Positions 25,660 through 34,932 of a stretch of DNA of 64,000 nt are shown here, piece after piece (the first letter of the stretch is position 1; each line of letters opens with the position of its first letter). The DNA comes from Aquabacterium sp. NJ1 (lineage in GTDB: Bacteria > Pseudomonadota > Gammaproteobacteria > Burkholderiales > Burkholderiaceae_C): assembly GCF_000768065.1 (NCBI RefSeq), contig NZ_JRKM01000001.1, positions 1,488,001-1,552,000 on the forward strand, read 5' to 3'. Both the position numbers and the translations under genes were made by a program. Under the pieces are notes generated by a model that saw nothing but the letters and a program-made list of their open reading frames with translations, was not told the DNA's origin and ran no database searches.

Positions 25660-27864
25660 ATGAGCTGGAAAGCAGTTCACCGCTGGCTGGGACTGACCCT
25701 GGGGACCCTGACCGTGGTGCTGGGCATCACCGGCGCCGTTCTGGCGCTCGACCCGGTGCTGCAGGCCTGGAAGGCACCGTCCGCGCCGGGCGGTTTGTCC
25801 GTGGCCACCCTGGTGGAGCGCGTGACGGGCAACGTCCCGGGCGCGGAAGAAATTCGCCGCCTGCCTTCGGGCGCCATCGTGGTGTTCAGCTTTGCGGGCG
25901 ACCAGCCGCAGGCGTCTTACATAGACCCCGCCGATGGCCGGGTGCTGGGTGCGTACCAACCGTCGGCTCTACCGCGCTGGGTGAAGAACCTGCACCGCTC
26001 GCTGCTGTTGGGCGACGTCGGGCGCTGGGGCGCGGCAGGCATTGCGCTGACCATGGGCACGCTGTGCGTCTCTGCCCTGGTGCTTTTGCTGCGGCGCATG
26101 GGCGGCTGGCGGCGGCTGGCGGCACGGGTGCGTGGCTCGCTGGCGCAGCGCATCCATGTGGTCACAGGCCGAGTGGTGCTCGTCGTCCTGTGCCTGACGT
26201 CGCTTACCGCGCTGACCATGAGTGCGTCGACCCTGGGCCTCGTGACACTAGACAGCACCGAGCCTGAGGTGCTCTCTGTGGCCTCCGGCAGGCCTGCCCT
26301 GCTCGGCGCACAGCTGGCCTCGTTGAAGAACTTTGCAGTGAAGGATCTGCGAAAGTTGACTTTCCCCGGCACCGCTGACCCAGAGGACACCTGGAAGGTC
26401 GCGACGGACCAGGGGCAAGGGTGGATTGATCAGTACTCGGGCCAGATGCTGGCGTGGCAAGACGCCACCGTTGCGCAGCGCGTTTACGACTGGGCCGTGG
26501 TGCTGCACACCGGTGAGGCCGCCTGGCTCTGGGCTGTGGTGCTCGGGCTTGCGGGCGCCAGCGTGCTGGTGTTCTGGCTGTCGGGCATGGTCATTTGGTG
26601 GCAAGCACGCGGCCAGACGCCAAAGATCATGGGCAACACGCCGCTCGCACAGGCCGACGTGCTCATCTTTGTGGCCAGCGAAGGGGGCAGTACCTGGGGC
26701 TTTGCCCAAACGCTGCATGACGCACTGAGCCAAGGCGGCCACCGCGTTCACGCCAGCGCACTGGAGAACTTCAGAACCACGGCCGCCACGCGGCAGGTGT
26801 TTGTGCTTGCCGCAACCTACGGCGAAGGCCAGGCCCCGGCACACGCCAGTCAGGCCTTGGCGCACATCGCCAAGCTGGATGCCAGCGCGGTGCCGGTGAC
26901 GGTGTTGGGCTTTGGTGACCGGCAGTTCCCGGCCTTCTGCGCCTTTGCTGTGGCGCTCGACCAGACGCTGCGCGCGAGGGGCTGGCCCGCGCTGCTGCCG
27001 CTGGAGTGCATCCACCAACAATCGGGCCAGCAGTTTGCGCGCTGGGGCGTTGCCCTGGCACAGGCCTTGGGTGAGCCTGTGGTGCTGGAGCATGTGCCGC
27101 GTGTGCCGCCCACGGCAGCGCTCACGCTCATGGCGCGCCAGGACTATCCCGATGCCTACGGGGGGGCCACGGCGATCCTGCGCTTTGCCTGGCCCGTGCA
27201 GGGTCTGGGAGACCGCCTGCGCGGGCACGGTTTGGCGCGGTTTGCGGCAGGCGACCTCGCGGGCATCGTGCCGCCGGGCTCCGCGGTGCCGCGCTACTAC
27301 TCGCTGGCATCTGGCTGGGAAGATGGGTTTCTGGAAATCTGTGTGCGTCAAATGCCCGGCGGCTTGTGCTCAACGCATTTGTTGGGCCTCAGGGTGGGCG
27401 ACAGCATCACCGCCTTTATCAGGTCCAACCCTGGCTTTGCGCTGCCGCGAACACGGCGGCCTGTTCTGCTCATCGGGGCGGGCACGGGCATTGCGCCACT
27501 AGCCGGCTTCATCCGCCGCAACGACAGGCGCAGCCCGATGCACCTGTACTTTGGCGGGCGCGACCCGGCGCGGGACTTTTACTTTGCTGCCGATCTCCAA
27601 CGCTGGCTCGGCGAAGGGCGTCTGGCGACGATCCAGACGGTGTTCTCCCGCGTGCCCAACGGCGGCGGCTATGTCCAGGATGCCCTGCGTCGAGACGCCG
27701 AGCGCGTGCGCGGCCTGCTGGCGCAGGGCGCCATCGTGCGCGTCTGCGGAAGCCGCGTCATGGCACAGGGCGTGGCCGAGGCGCTGGACGTCATGCTGGC
27801 GCCGCTGCAGCTGAGCGTAGCGGCGCTCAAAGCCCAGGAACGTTATGCCGAAGATGTCTTCTGA
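25660..27864 (+). CDS. PepSY-TM / flavodoxin / FAD-NAD(P)H reductase fusion
   Basis: A 734-residue membrane flavoprotein. Residues 1-320 carry four transmembrane helices (WLGLTLGTLTVVLGITGAVL; GIALTMGTLCVSALVLLLRR; VLVVLCLTSLTALTMSASTL; VVLGLAGASVLVFWLSGMVI) with PepSY segments between. About residues 330-480 are a flavodoxin-like FMN domain (VLIFVASEGGSTWGFA). The rest is a sulfite-reductase-type FAD/NAD(P)H domain (RYYSLASGW, LLIGAGTGIAPLAGF, LYFGGRDPARDFYF). It would pass electrons from NADPH across the membrane to a periplasmic acceptor such as ferric iron or a flavinylated protein. The gene overlaps apbE by 20 bases. Confidence 0.85.
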   Translation: MSWKAVHRWLGLTLGTLTVVLGITGAVLALDPVLQAWKAPSAPGGLSVATLVERVTGNVPGAEEIRRLPSGAIVVFSFAGDQPQASYIDPADGRVLGAYQPSALPRWVKNLHRSLLLGDVGRWGAAGIALTMGTLCVSALVLLLRRMGGWRRLAARVRGSLAQRIHVVTGRVVLVVLCLTSLTALTMSASTLGLVTLDSTEPEVLSVASGRPALLGAQLASLKNFAVKDLRKLTFPGTADPEDTWKVATDQGQGWIDQYSGQMLAWQDATVAQRVYDWAVVLHTGEAAWLWAVVLGLAGASVLVFWLSGMVIWWQARGQTPKIMGNTPLAQADVLIFVASEGGSTWGFAQTLHDALSQGGHRVHASALENFRTTAATRQVFVLAATYGEGQAPAHASQALAHIAKLDASAVPVTVLGFGDRQFPAFCAFAVALDQTLRARGWPALLPLECIHQQSGQQFARWGVALAQALGEPVVLEHVPRVPPTAALTLMARQDYPDAYGGATAILRFAWPVQGLGDRLRGHGLARFAAGDLAGIVPPGSAVPRYYSLASGWEDGFLEICVRQMPGGLCSTHLLGLRVGDSITAFIRSNPGFALPRTRRPVLLIGAGTGIAPLAGFIRRNDRRSPMHLYFGGRDPARDFYFAADLQRWLGEGRLATIQTVFSRVPNGGGYVQDALRRDAERVRGLLAQGAIVRVCGSRVMAQGVAEALDVMLAPLQLSVAALKAQERYAEDVF

Positions 27865-28846
27865 ACCTGCCGCCGCTGACGGGCACACCACCCTGCACGG
27901 CCCGACCATGGGTACGCGTTGGTCCGTCAGTCTCGACGCCAACAGCGCCGTGGACCTGAGCGCCTTGCATCAAGACCTGGCTGCAGCGGTGGAGCAGGTG
28001 GACCAGCAGATGTCACCCTGGAAGCCGAGCAGCGACCTCGTGCGACTGAACCGGGCACCCGAGGGCGAGTGGGTGGACTTGCCCGCCGAAATGTTGGAGG
28101 TGCTGGACTGTGCGCTCGAAGTCAATCGTCAGAGCGCAGGCGCATTCGATCCGTGCGTAGGGGCGCTGGTCGACGCTTGGGGATTTGGTGCGGTGCGCGA
28201 TGTACCCGATCCGCAAGCGATTCGCCTCGCGCGCGAAGGCATGCCGCTTGCCGTGCACGAATGCCTTGAACTGGACAGACCCGCAGGCCGTGCGCGCAAG
28301 CGTTCGCCCTTGCAACTCGACCTGTGCGGCATCGCCAAGGGATATGCGGTAGACCGCATGGCCCATGTGCTGCAAGGGCACGGGGTGCGGCATGCGCTGG
28401 CAGCGCTGGATGGCGAACTGCGCGCCGTGGGCGCTCAGGCCAGCGGCAAGCCCTGGGCCGTGGCGCTCGAGCGCCCCGAGGCTGGGCGCCGCGCGGTGCA
28501 CGGGGTCATCGAGCTGGAGAACCTTGCCGTGGCGACCTCGGGCGACTACCGACGCTTTCTGAACGTGGGGGATGCGCGCCTCGCGCACACCATGGACCCG
28601 CGCCGCCGCGCGCCCGTGCACAACGCCGTGGCCTCGGTCACCGTGCTGGCGCGTACCTGCATGCAAGCGGACGCCTGGGCCACGGCCTTGCTGGTGGCCG
28701 GTGTCGAAGAAGGTCTGGCCATGGCACAAGGTATGAAGATGGATGTGCTGTATCTCTTGCGTGGTGCTGGGCGGCTGACTGAAGTGGGGCTGGGGCGGTT
28801 CGGCCTGTCTGCAGATCGGGCAGGTCTTGCCTGCGGTCAAGGTTGA
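27845..28846 (+). CDS. apbE: FAD:protein FMN transferase (ApbE)
   Basis: A 333-residue ApbE protein with the family landmarks HGPTMGTRWSV near the N-terminus, QMSPWKPSSDLVRLNRA, LDLCGIAKGYAVDRM, and the late LAVATSGDYRRFLNVGDAR and HTMDPRR motifs. ApbE attaches FMN covalently to threonine in partner proteins in the periplasm. A clear signal peptide is not visible here: the start MPKMSSEPAAADGH is polar, so export or an upstream start is uncertain. It overlaps the reductase gene by 20 bases and probably flavinylates a partner of this operon. Confidence 0.85.
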   Translation: MPKMSSEPAAADGHTTLHGPTMGTRWSVSLDANSAVDLSALHQDLAAAVEQVDQQMSPWKPSSDLVRLNRAPEGEWVDLPAEMLEVLDCALEVNRQSAGAFDPCVGALVDAWGFGAVRDVPDPQAIRLAREGMPLAVHECLELDRPAGRARKRSPLQLDLCGIAKGYAVDRMAHVLQGHGVRHALAALDGELRAVGAQASGKPWAVALERPEAGRRAVHGVIELENLAVATSGDYRRFLNVGDARLAHTMDPRRRAPVHNAVASVTVLARTCMQADAWATALLVAGVEEGLAMAQGMKMDVLYLLRGAGRLTEVGLGRFGLSADRAGLACGQG

Positions 28847-29094
28847 CGCAGCCAAGTTGGCCACCGCCAGCAACAGTGGCGTTCTGATCGTGCTGGTGAA
28901 AGCACGGCCCGTCAGTAAACCTGTACAGGGCCATTCTTGCTGGCCGTTAGTTCCGACGATGTCCGAGTGACCGGTGTCAGCCCCCTGCGGCCTCCCAGGC
29001 TGCCTGCCGCGAAGGTCGCTCACAACTGTTCGGCTGGCGATCTCGGCCCACTGATTCGACATCCAATTGAAAAGAGCCAGCCCCTGACAAGTCG

Positions 29095-30108
29095 TCAGCC
29101 ACCCGCGGTCAGTGCGAGCAGCACGTCGGCATACCAGGCGCAGTTCAGCCCCGGCGATTCGTCTCGCACTTGGTCTCGGTCGCACATGTCCATGCGGGTC
29201 GAATGCACGCCGAGCAGGTGCCAGCTCGCGGTAGAGGCCCCCTGATGGCCGACGGTGCGCCGCCGCACGACCGGTGAGCCACTGCTGCCACGGTGGGTGC
29301 GCGCATCGGTCAGGAAACAGCCCTGTCGCTGGAAGCGCACGCCGTAGGCCGAGGCCAGGGTGGCACTTCGCGCCACGGCCAAATGGTGCACCGTGTCGTG
29401 AAAGCCGAGGGGGAAGCCTGCGATCGCCAACGCATCGCCGACCACGATCTCTTCTCCACGGGCGTCCAGATGGGTTTCGTCGAACGCCATCAGCACAGCC
29501 TCTGCGGGCAGACTGGTGGCGGGGATCGCCATCACCGCCACATCGACGGCGTCACCACTGTCCACCGCCTCGCGCCATTGGCTGAGGCCAGCTTGGTACA
29601 AGGGCAGCGAGAGCACGGTATGGCGGGTCAGATCCTGCGCGTGCGTGTGCAATCCGATCTCGATGCGATCTGGAAAGTGCGAACGGTCGGCATCGGCAAA
29701 GACGTGCCGATTGCTCACCAGGAACAACTGGTCTGCGCGCCGATAGAAGAAGCCGCTGGCGCGGTTCTGAACCACCGATCCCACGAACGTGGTGATCTGC
29801 GTGGTGGTGAGCAGCAGCGCATCGGCTGCGCCCGTCCACGCGGTGCGATCGCCCGGGCTTTGCCTGCGCTGCAGGAGCGCACGGTTGCGGGCCACCTCAC
29901 GCTCGAAAGTCATCAACACCACATCGGACATGTCCGAATGCAACATCACGGTGCGCGCGGCCTCGGCGTGGGCGTCGAACGACACCATCAGCTTGGCGAG
30001 CGCGGGCGCGGACAGCGTCTCGATGACGGCTGGCAACAGGGCGTCGAGCGCGACCAGGCTGCCCTTCAGTTCGCAGATGCGTTCCGTGGCTTGTTGCAGG
30101 TTTTTCAA
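29095..30108 (-). CDS. Trypsin-like serine protease with helical N-domain
   Basis: A 337-residue protein. The first 105 residues are helical (RICELKGSLVALDALLPAVI). The rest is a chymotrypsin-fold domain with its triad: His in LVSNRHVFAD, Asp in DAVDVAVMAIP, Ser in HRGSSGSPVV. No signal peptide is seen, so it is probably cytoplasmic, unlike DegP/HtrA, and it lacks a PDZ domain. Cytoplasmic trypsin-like peptidases are common as effectors in bacterial conflict systems, but no obvious partner lies next to it. The closest upstream gene in the same direction is a cold-shock gene, separated by a terminator, so the protease probably has its own promoter. Confidence 0.78.
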   Translation of the reverse strand: MKNLQQATERICELKGSLVALDALLPAVIETLSAPALAKLMVSFDAHAEAARTVMLHSDMSDVVLMTFEREVARNRALLQRRQSPGDRTAWTGAADALLLTTTQITTFVGSVVQNRASGFFYRRADQLFLVSNRHVFADADRSHFPDRIEIGLHTHAQDLTRHTVLSLPLYQAGLSQWREAVDSGDAVDVAVMAIPATSLPAEAVLMAFDETHLDARGEEIVVGDALAIAGFPLGFHDTVHHLAVARSATLASAYGVRFQRQGCFLTDARTHRGSSGSPVVRRRTVGHQGASTASWHLLGVHSTRMDMCDRDQVRDESPGLNCAWYADVLLALTAGG

Positions 30109-30126
30109 ATGGACTCCCGTGTGCCG

Positions 30127-30157
30127 AAAAGAAAAAAGCGCGGACTGGCCGCGCTTT
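30127..30157 (-). terminator. Rho-independent terminator of the cold-shock gene
   Basis: Stem AAAGCGCGG (30135-30143) pairs perfectly with CCGCGCTTT (30149-30157). On the minus strand it is followed by a T-rich run (TTTTTTCTTTT, 30137-30127). It ends the cold-shock transcript just before the protease start. Confidence 0.85.
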
Positions 30158-30203
30158 CATCGTTGGGTGTCAGGACCTGCCTGAGCCCATGGTTTCGCAG
30201 GGA

Positions 30204-30416
30204 TCAACCCAGGCTACGGATGTTCGATGCCTGTGGGCCTTTTTGCCCTTGGGTCACTTCAAACTCGACCCGCTGGTTCTCGTTGAGGGTCTTGAAGCCG
30301 CCGCCCTGGATTTCTTTGAAGTGGGCAAAGAGATCCTTGCTGCCGTCATCGGGGGCGATGAAGCCAAAGCCCTTGCCTTCGTTGAACCACTTCACGGTAC
30401 CGGTTTGAGTCGTCAT
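30204..30416 (-). CDS. CspA-family cold-shock protein
   Basis: A 70-residue cold-shock domain protein with RNP1 KGFGFI and RNP2 DLFAHF motifs, starting [20 protein letters not shown]. It binds single-stranded RNA and DNA and melts mRNA structure. Its ATG at 30416 has AAAAGGAAAATTCAAC upstream, a good Shine-Dalgarno sequence. The A/T-rich region upstream is probably a long 5' leader, as usual for csp genes. Which paralogue (cspA, cspD or other) cannot be said. Confidence 0.93.
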   Translation of the reverse strand: MTTQTGTVKWFNEGKGFGFIAPDDGSKDLFAHFKEIQGGGFKTLNENQRVEFEVTQGQKGPQASNIRSLG

Positions 30417-31509
30417 GTTGAATTTTCCTTTTGAGTTACCGAGCGCGAGATTGCGCCCAGCGAAGAAACGCCAAGAAAATCTTCAAGGGGGGTTCGACTC
30501 TGGGGCCGGCAGAACACCGGCACGAGCGGAGAGACCTAAGAGCGGACGGTCTTGTGCAAATCAGCAAACGCATCGTACCCCCAAATGCCGTGCGCGTGCA
30601 TCTATATTTCTGACGCGGCGGATTCATGCACACACGTCGCCCGTTTGCCAACCCGCCGTCAGGTCGTGCATGCGGCCGCGCCCCTGTGCCTGTTCGGAAA
30701 GCCCAGCAAAAAGCCGTTCGCTGTCAGAGCGACCAGCATTGCTGCCGTTTCGCTTTCCTTCGCAGCACTTGACTTATGCACGCGATCGCGAACCGAGGGC
30801 CATGCATCAGGTATTTTCGTGGGCCGTGTTGCTACCCATCCGGGGCACTGAATCCTCATCCGCTGAGGTGACAGCAAGCGAATGACCGATCAGGCTCGCA
30901 GAGCCGTCTGCCATGGTGGCAAGTACGACATGCCGCTATCAGCCTGACGCTGCCCCTACCAGGTGAGCGGCAGCTCTGCAGCGGGTGCTGCCGGTCGGAT
31001 TGACGCCCAAATCGACAGCAATGTGCACAGACTTGCCTGTCGGTCTGTCCCACTCCGCCGGGCTCGCCAGGACTTGTGCGGCGCGTCCTGACGAGGCTGG
31101 GCGAGAAGTTCCTGATCAATTCGACATGTGAACTTGCCTGCGACTCGATGAACCCACCGCACCTCAAACTGCTGTCGCATTTGCGCGCCCTGTATCGACA
31201 TTTCATCCCCCTGCCGTTGGAGCAGCAATGGCTGCGGATATGGCCTTGAAAACGGGATAGGCCCCATTTGCCATCGGTGCCGCAATGGCTCCTTGAGTTG
31301 GGGCGCAGATCTGTGCTCCACGGGCATCCTGCATCACAGACTTTGAGCCTAGACGCCGTTTGCACTAGGGTTGTCTCTAGTGCCTTAACGAGCTATTTTT
31401 AAGCGACTGCGCAGGCTGGCCGCCAAATCAACGCTGATGGCCGGAGGTGCATTGGACGCCCAAGTAGCGATCCATAGAATTTTTGCACCCGAAACCATAT
31501 TGACCAGTC
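30417..31509. other. Gene-poor region with the cold-shock leader
   Basis: About 1.1 kb without a supported gene. The first 150 bases are probably the cold-shock leader, with a GCCGG/CCGGC hairpin at 30505-30521. Frames of 100-170 codons exist on both strands from 30850 to 31360, but none shows family features or a good start. The right end (about 31380-31500, A/T-rich) should hold the promoter of the next gene. Confidence 0.4.
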
Positions 31510-32559
31510 ATGAAAGCAAAAATACGTTTGCTGGCCTCAGCATCCCTGGCCGTTGCTGCCCACGGCCCCTGTGAGGCAGGGGTTGTTCGAAAGTTGTGTG
31601 TTTATGACTTGTTGGGGGCAAGTGGCAGCGTTTTTGGCATGGCCAAAGACTACGCAGTTGAATCGCAGAAGCTCGGAGAGAGCCTCGAAATCAAAGCCTA
31701 TACCGATGAGCGAGTTGCATCGGAGGATTTCAAGACGGGTCAATGTGACGCCGTTATCCTGACTGGTTTTCGAGCACGACAATTCAATTCTGTCAGTGGC
31801 ACCTTGGACTCGCTGGGCTCAGCCACCATCATCAAAGACGGCAAGATCGATATGCCGTCCAGCTACGAAGTGCTGCACAAGGCTATCGCCATCTTTGCCG
31901 CGCCACAAGCAGCCAAGCTGATGACAGAGGGCGCGTTCGAAGTTGGCGGCGTTATCCCCCTGGGGGCTGCCTATCCCGTCGTGAATGACCGAAAGCTGAG
32001 CACGGTCGAAGCACTGGCTGGCAAGCGCATTGCCGCATTTGATCATGACAAGGCTCAGGCCACGATGACCCAGAGAATCGGCGCTCAACCAATCTCAGCC
32101 GACATTACAAACTTTGCAACCAAATTCAATAACGGCGCAGTGGACTTGATCGCTGCCCCTGGATTGGCATACAAACCTTTAGAGCTTTACAAGGGCATCG
32201 GCACCAAGGGCGGAATCAATCGATTCCCTATTCTCATGTTGACGAGTCAGCTCATTATTCGCTCGGACCGCTTCGGTGAGGGCTTTGGCACAAAGTCGAG
32301 AAAGTTCTGGCTGGAGCAGTACGACCGTGCCATGCAAATCGTGGAACAAAACGATGCTTCGATACCGAAGAGTACCTGGATTGAAATGAGCCCAGAAAAT
32401 GGGCGCAAGTACACCCTGATGTTCAGAGATGCGCGCTTGGAGCTTGGGAAAACGGGGGTGTACGACAAAAGGGGCTTGAAGATGCTCAAGAAGATACGAT
32501 GCGGGATCGCCCCTTCCGACCTGGAGTGCTCAACGGACTCTGAGGACACCTGGAAGTGA
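31510..32559 (+). CDS. Putative periplasmic solute-binding protein (DUF6091-like)
   Basis: A 349-residue exported protein. It has a signal peptide (IRLLASASLAVAAHGPCEA), then a periplasmic-binding-like fold: CVYDLLGASGSVFGMAKDYA, an aspartate-rich segment QCDAVILTGFRARQFN, and VEALAGKRIAAFDHDKAQAT. The pattern matches the 'putative solute-binding protein' family related to TRAP/DctP proteins and found beside hydrocarbon catabolic genes. No TRAP membrane subunits are adjacent. It converges with the AraC gene, with 2 bases between stops. It may bind the substrate of the catabolic cluster (inference). Confidence 0.62.
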   Translation: MKAKIRLLASASLAVAAHGPCEAGVVRKLCVYDLLGASGSVFGMAKDYAVESQKLGESLEIKAYTDERVASEDFKTGQCDAVILTGFRARQFNSVSGTLDSLGSATIIKDGKIDMPSSYEVLHKAIAIFAAPQAAKLMTEGAFEVGGVIPLGAAYPVVNDRKLSTVEALAGKRIAAFDHDKAQATMTQRIGAQPISADITNFATKFNNGAVDLIAAPGLAYKPLELYKGIGTKGGINRFPILMLTSQLIIRSDRFGEGFGTKSRKFWLEQYDRAMQIVEQNDASIPKSTWIEMSPENGRKYTLMFRDARLELGKTGVYDKRGLKMLKKIRCGIAPSDLECSTDSEDTWK

Positions 32560-32561
32560 AT

Positions 32562-33611
32562 TCAACCACACGACCGTGATACCGAACTGCCTCGCCTTCT
32601 TCGATATTCAGCGGGGGACACGCCGAACCATCGCTTGAAGGCTTGAGAGAAGGTTGACAGGTCGGCGTATCCCAGCCTTTCAGCAACGTCAGTGAGTGTC
32701 AAGCTGGTGTTGTCAACGAGTTCAGAGGCAATCGTCGCCCGACCACTGGCCACCAATGTACGAAAAGAGGTGCCTTCTTTTTGAAGTCGGCGCTTCAGCG
32801 TGCGCTCGCTGGTGTTCGTCAGTTTGGCCAGCGACTCAAGCGTAGGTAGTCGCGGCACCGTCGATCCGCCAATGTAGGCCTCCACGAACTTCATGGTGCT
32901 CATGCGCGATTGACGCTTCAAGACGAGTTGCTGGCACGCGTGCTCGCACATCGCGACCGTGACGGGATTGGCCTTCGGCAACTTGAAATCAAGAAACTTG
33001 CTGTCGAAGGACAGATAGTAGCGATCCGCGTCGAAGCAAGGCTCTGCACCACAGATCCGCCCCACCTTGTCATGCCTCACATAGGCCCGGCCTTTGCCGG
33101 CTTGCAGGCAAAACTCGTTCAGATGGAAGGACTCGCCTCCGATTTCCTTCAGCAGGCATGCTGCGGCACCCATGTCCCGTTCGACCACAAAGCGGCGAAT
33201 GCCGGTGGGCAAATCCGGTGGACTGAATGTCAACTGGGCCTGCCCTCCCTCATGTACCTGTTCGATGATGCTGTATGCGAAGCTCAGTTGTATGAACCTG
33301 AGCGCCAAGTTCACGGCGTCGCCGAGCGTGGCGCTGGATACCACACCGTAACCCCACATTCCGAAGGCGGAGAAGTTGCAGGTCAGTCCCAGCTCCAGGC
33401 CGAGTCCAGGACGATATCGCATTGCGCGAAGCAAGTTCTCAATGACCCTCAATTCCTGGGCGGCCGACAACTCTGCTGACGGGTTACTCAGCAGGTCTGC
33501 GGTCAATTCAGTCTTGTCGAGAAGCGCTTCCGCGCCGACGCCCCGCTGTTCCCCAAAGTCAAGCAAGAGTCTGATGCTGCTAGGGTCGCGTGCAAAATCC
33601 CACAAGCTCAT
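32562..33611 (-). CDS. AraC family regulator, paralogue of the BVMO-operon regulator
   Basis: A 349-residue AraC protein from the ATG at 33611 (MSLWDFARDPSSIRLLLDFG). It has the AraC-type ligand domain (residues 1-200; MWGYGVVSSATLGDAVNLAL) and two helix-turn-helix motifs (NTSERTLKRRLQKEGTSFRT and TDVAERLGYADLSTFSQAFK). It is very like the protein at 7298-8320. It is divergent from nothing and is encoded in the same direction as the catabolic operon, near its 3' end. A likely regulator of that operon (inference). Confidence 0.86.
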   Translation of the reverse strand: MSLWDFARDPSSIRLLLDFGEQRGVGAEALLDKTELTADLLSNPSAELSAAQELRVIENLLRAMRYRPGLGLELGLTCNFSAFGMWGYGVVSSATLGDAVNLALRFIQLSFAYSIIEQVHEGGQAQLTFSPPDLPTGIRRFVVERDMGAAACLLKEIGGESFHLNEFCLQAGKGRAYVRHDKVGRICGAEPCFDADRYYLSFDSKFLDFKLPKANPVTVAMCEHACQQLVLKRQSRMSTMKFVEAYIGGSTVPRLPTLESLAKLTNTSERTLKRRLQKEGTSFRTLVASGRATIASELVDNTSLTLTDVAERLGYADLSTFSQAFKRWFGVSPAEYRRRRGSSVSRSCG

Positions 33612-33677
33612 GGCACATCTCCGCAACGGTAGTCGGTTCCTGCCATCTTACGAGGGCCCGACTTCATTCGCATTCTT

Positions 33678-34700
33678 TCAAATCTTCAAAAGATTCAAAG
33701 ACTTGGTGGCCTTGATGCCCCACCTACGCATGGCTCGATAGACGCAACTTGGATCTGAATAGCCTAGCTCAAAGGCGAGCTTTGAATGAACATGTACGCC
33801 GTGGTCCGTCAACAGCTTCGCCAACTCTGCACGAACCTGATCGAGCACTTCTGCATAGGATGTATTGGCCCCGGCCAAGCGCCTCTGGAGGGTTCTCTCC
33901 GACATGCACATGCGTTTGGCAATGTGTGCACGCGTGATATTACCGTGTGGCAGCTCCTCGTGGATGGCTGCTTGAACGCTGGCAATGACGCCGGAGCTTG
34001 TCCGTGTTCGAAAAACCGCATCCAGAACTGGATCCAACAGCTTGCGAAGTAGCGGGGCAGCGGTCGGCAGCGGTGCGTCCACATCTCCGGGCTCCAACAA
34101 GATCGATGTGGTCGACGCGCCCGCACAGATGTTCGGGCCGAACACGCTTTTGAATAGCTCAAACTCTTGTATCGATCGGCGATTGAGGCTTGTTAGTTTC
34201 GGCCGGATGTGATGACCTGCAATGCAACTCAAAGCGCTCAGGATGATTGCAAGCGTGAATTCCGCTCTTGCCGGACTACACCGGTCCATCCCACCGATGT
34301 AGCCAACGCTGAGCAAGTAGAGCCCATCGCTCTGTCGCTGCCAGCGGATGAACTCGCCAATCGAAAGCGCCTGCCGATTGATGAATGTCTCTTTGACCGC
34401 GCTGCCCAAAGAGTCTGCTGCCAGCGCTCGATGAAAAAGCAGCCCAAGCAAGACGGTCGGATGTACGCCACGGGCGGTCAGCAGTGCGATTTGCGATTTG
34501 CCGCTCACTCTCTCGGCTTCTGTCCAAAGTTGATTAAGCAATGCGGAGGCGAGCGGTGCATCATCGCGCTCGATTGCTTGATTGAGCTTCTCGCGTTTGG
34601 AAGTCAACAGGCTCCCTGCGCCGTACGATTCAAGGCCCATCAACTGGCACTCAATGAAGCGATTCGGAATCGTGAGGTTCATGGCCATATATGAAGTCAA
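33678..34700 (-). CDS. AraC family regulator, diverged
   Basis: A 340-residue AraC-type protein. The N-terminal 230 residues contain a ligand-binding domain (ESYGAGSLLTSKREKLNQAI; GEFIRWQRQSDGLYLLSVGY). The C-terminal 100 residues have one clear helix-turn-helix (AKRMCMSERTLQRRLAGANT). The second HTH is degenerate (FELGYSDPSCVYRAMRRWG instead of F-x-x-x-S-x-F). It lies 66 bases upstream of the other AraC gene in the same direction. Two adjacent AraC genes beside one catabolic operon suggest layered control. Confidence 0.8.
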   Translation of the reverse strand: MTSYMAMNLTIPNRFIECQLMGLESYGAGSLLTSKREKLNQAIERDDAPLASALLNQLWTEAERVSGKSQIALLTARGVHPTVLLGLLFHRALAADSLGSAVKETFINRQALSIGEFIRWQRQSDGLYLLSVGYIGGMDRCSPARAEFTLAIILSALSCIAGHHIRPKLTSLNRRSIQEFELFKSVFGPNICAGASTTSILLEPGDVDAPLPTAAPLLRKLLDPVLDAVFRTRTSSGVIASVQAAIHEELPHGNITRAHIAKRMCMSERTLQRRLAGANTSYAEVLDQVRAELAKLLTDHGVHVHSKLAFELGYSDPSCVYRAMRRWGIKATKSLNLLKI

Positions 34701-34932
34701 TTAAGCAGACTCGGAAAGGTTCTGCCGCGGCGTGCGCCGCGACGAACGAGCGGCTTGAATGATTCCCTCCATGGAAGACGCAGACCAGCCCCGAAGAGGA
34801 CAAAGGTTTTAGTCGATAGGCCAGGTACGGCGGATTGAGGGAAATTCCGATAGGCTGGAAAAGCGCTTTGCGGGGGGCCCCAGACCCTCGTAGCCCCCCC
34901 TCAAGCAGCAGGACTCACCCGTGATGGACCGC

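Noticed and set aside
30956-31327. 123-codon minus-strand frame in the gene-poor region
   Set aside because: No family match by eye, no ribosome binding site, composition like non-coding DNA.
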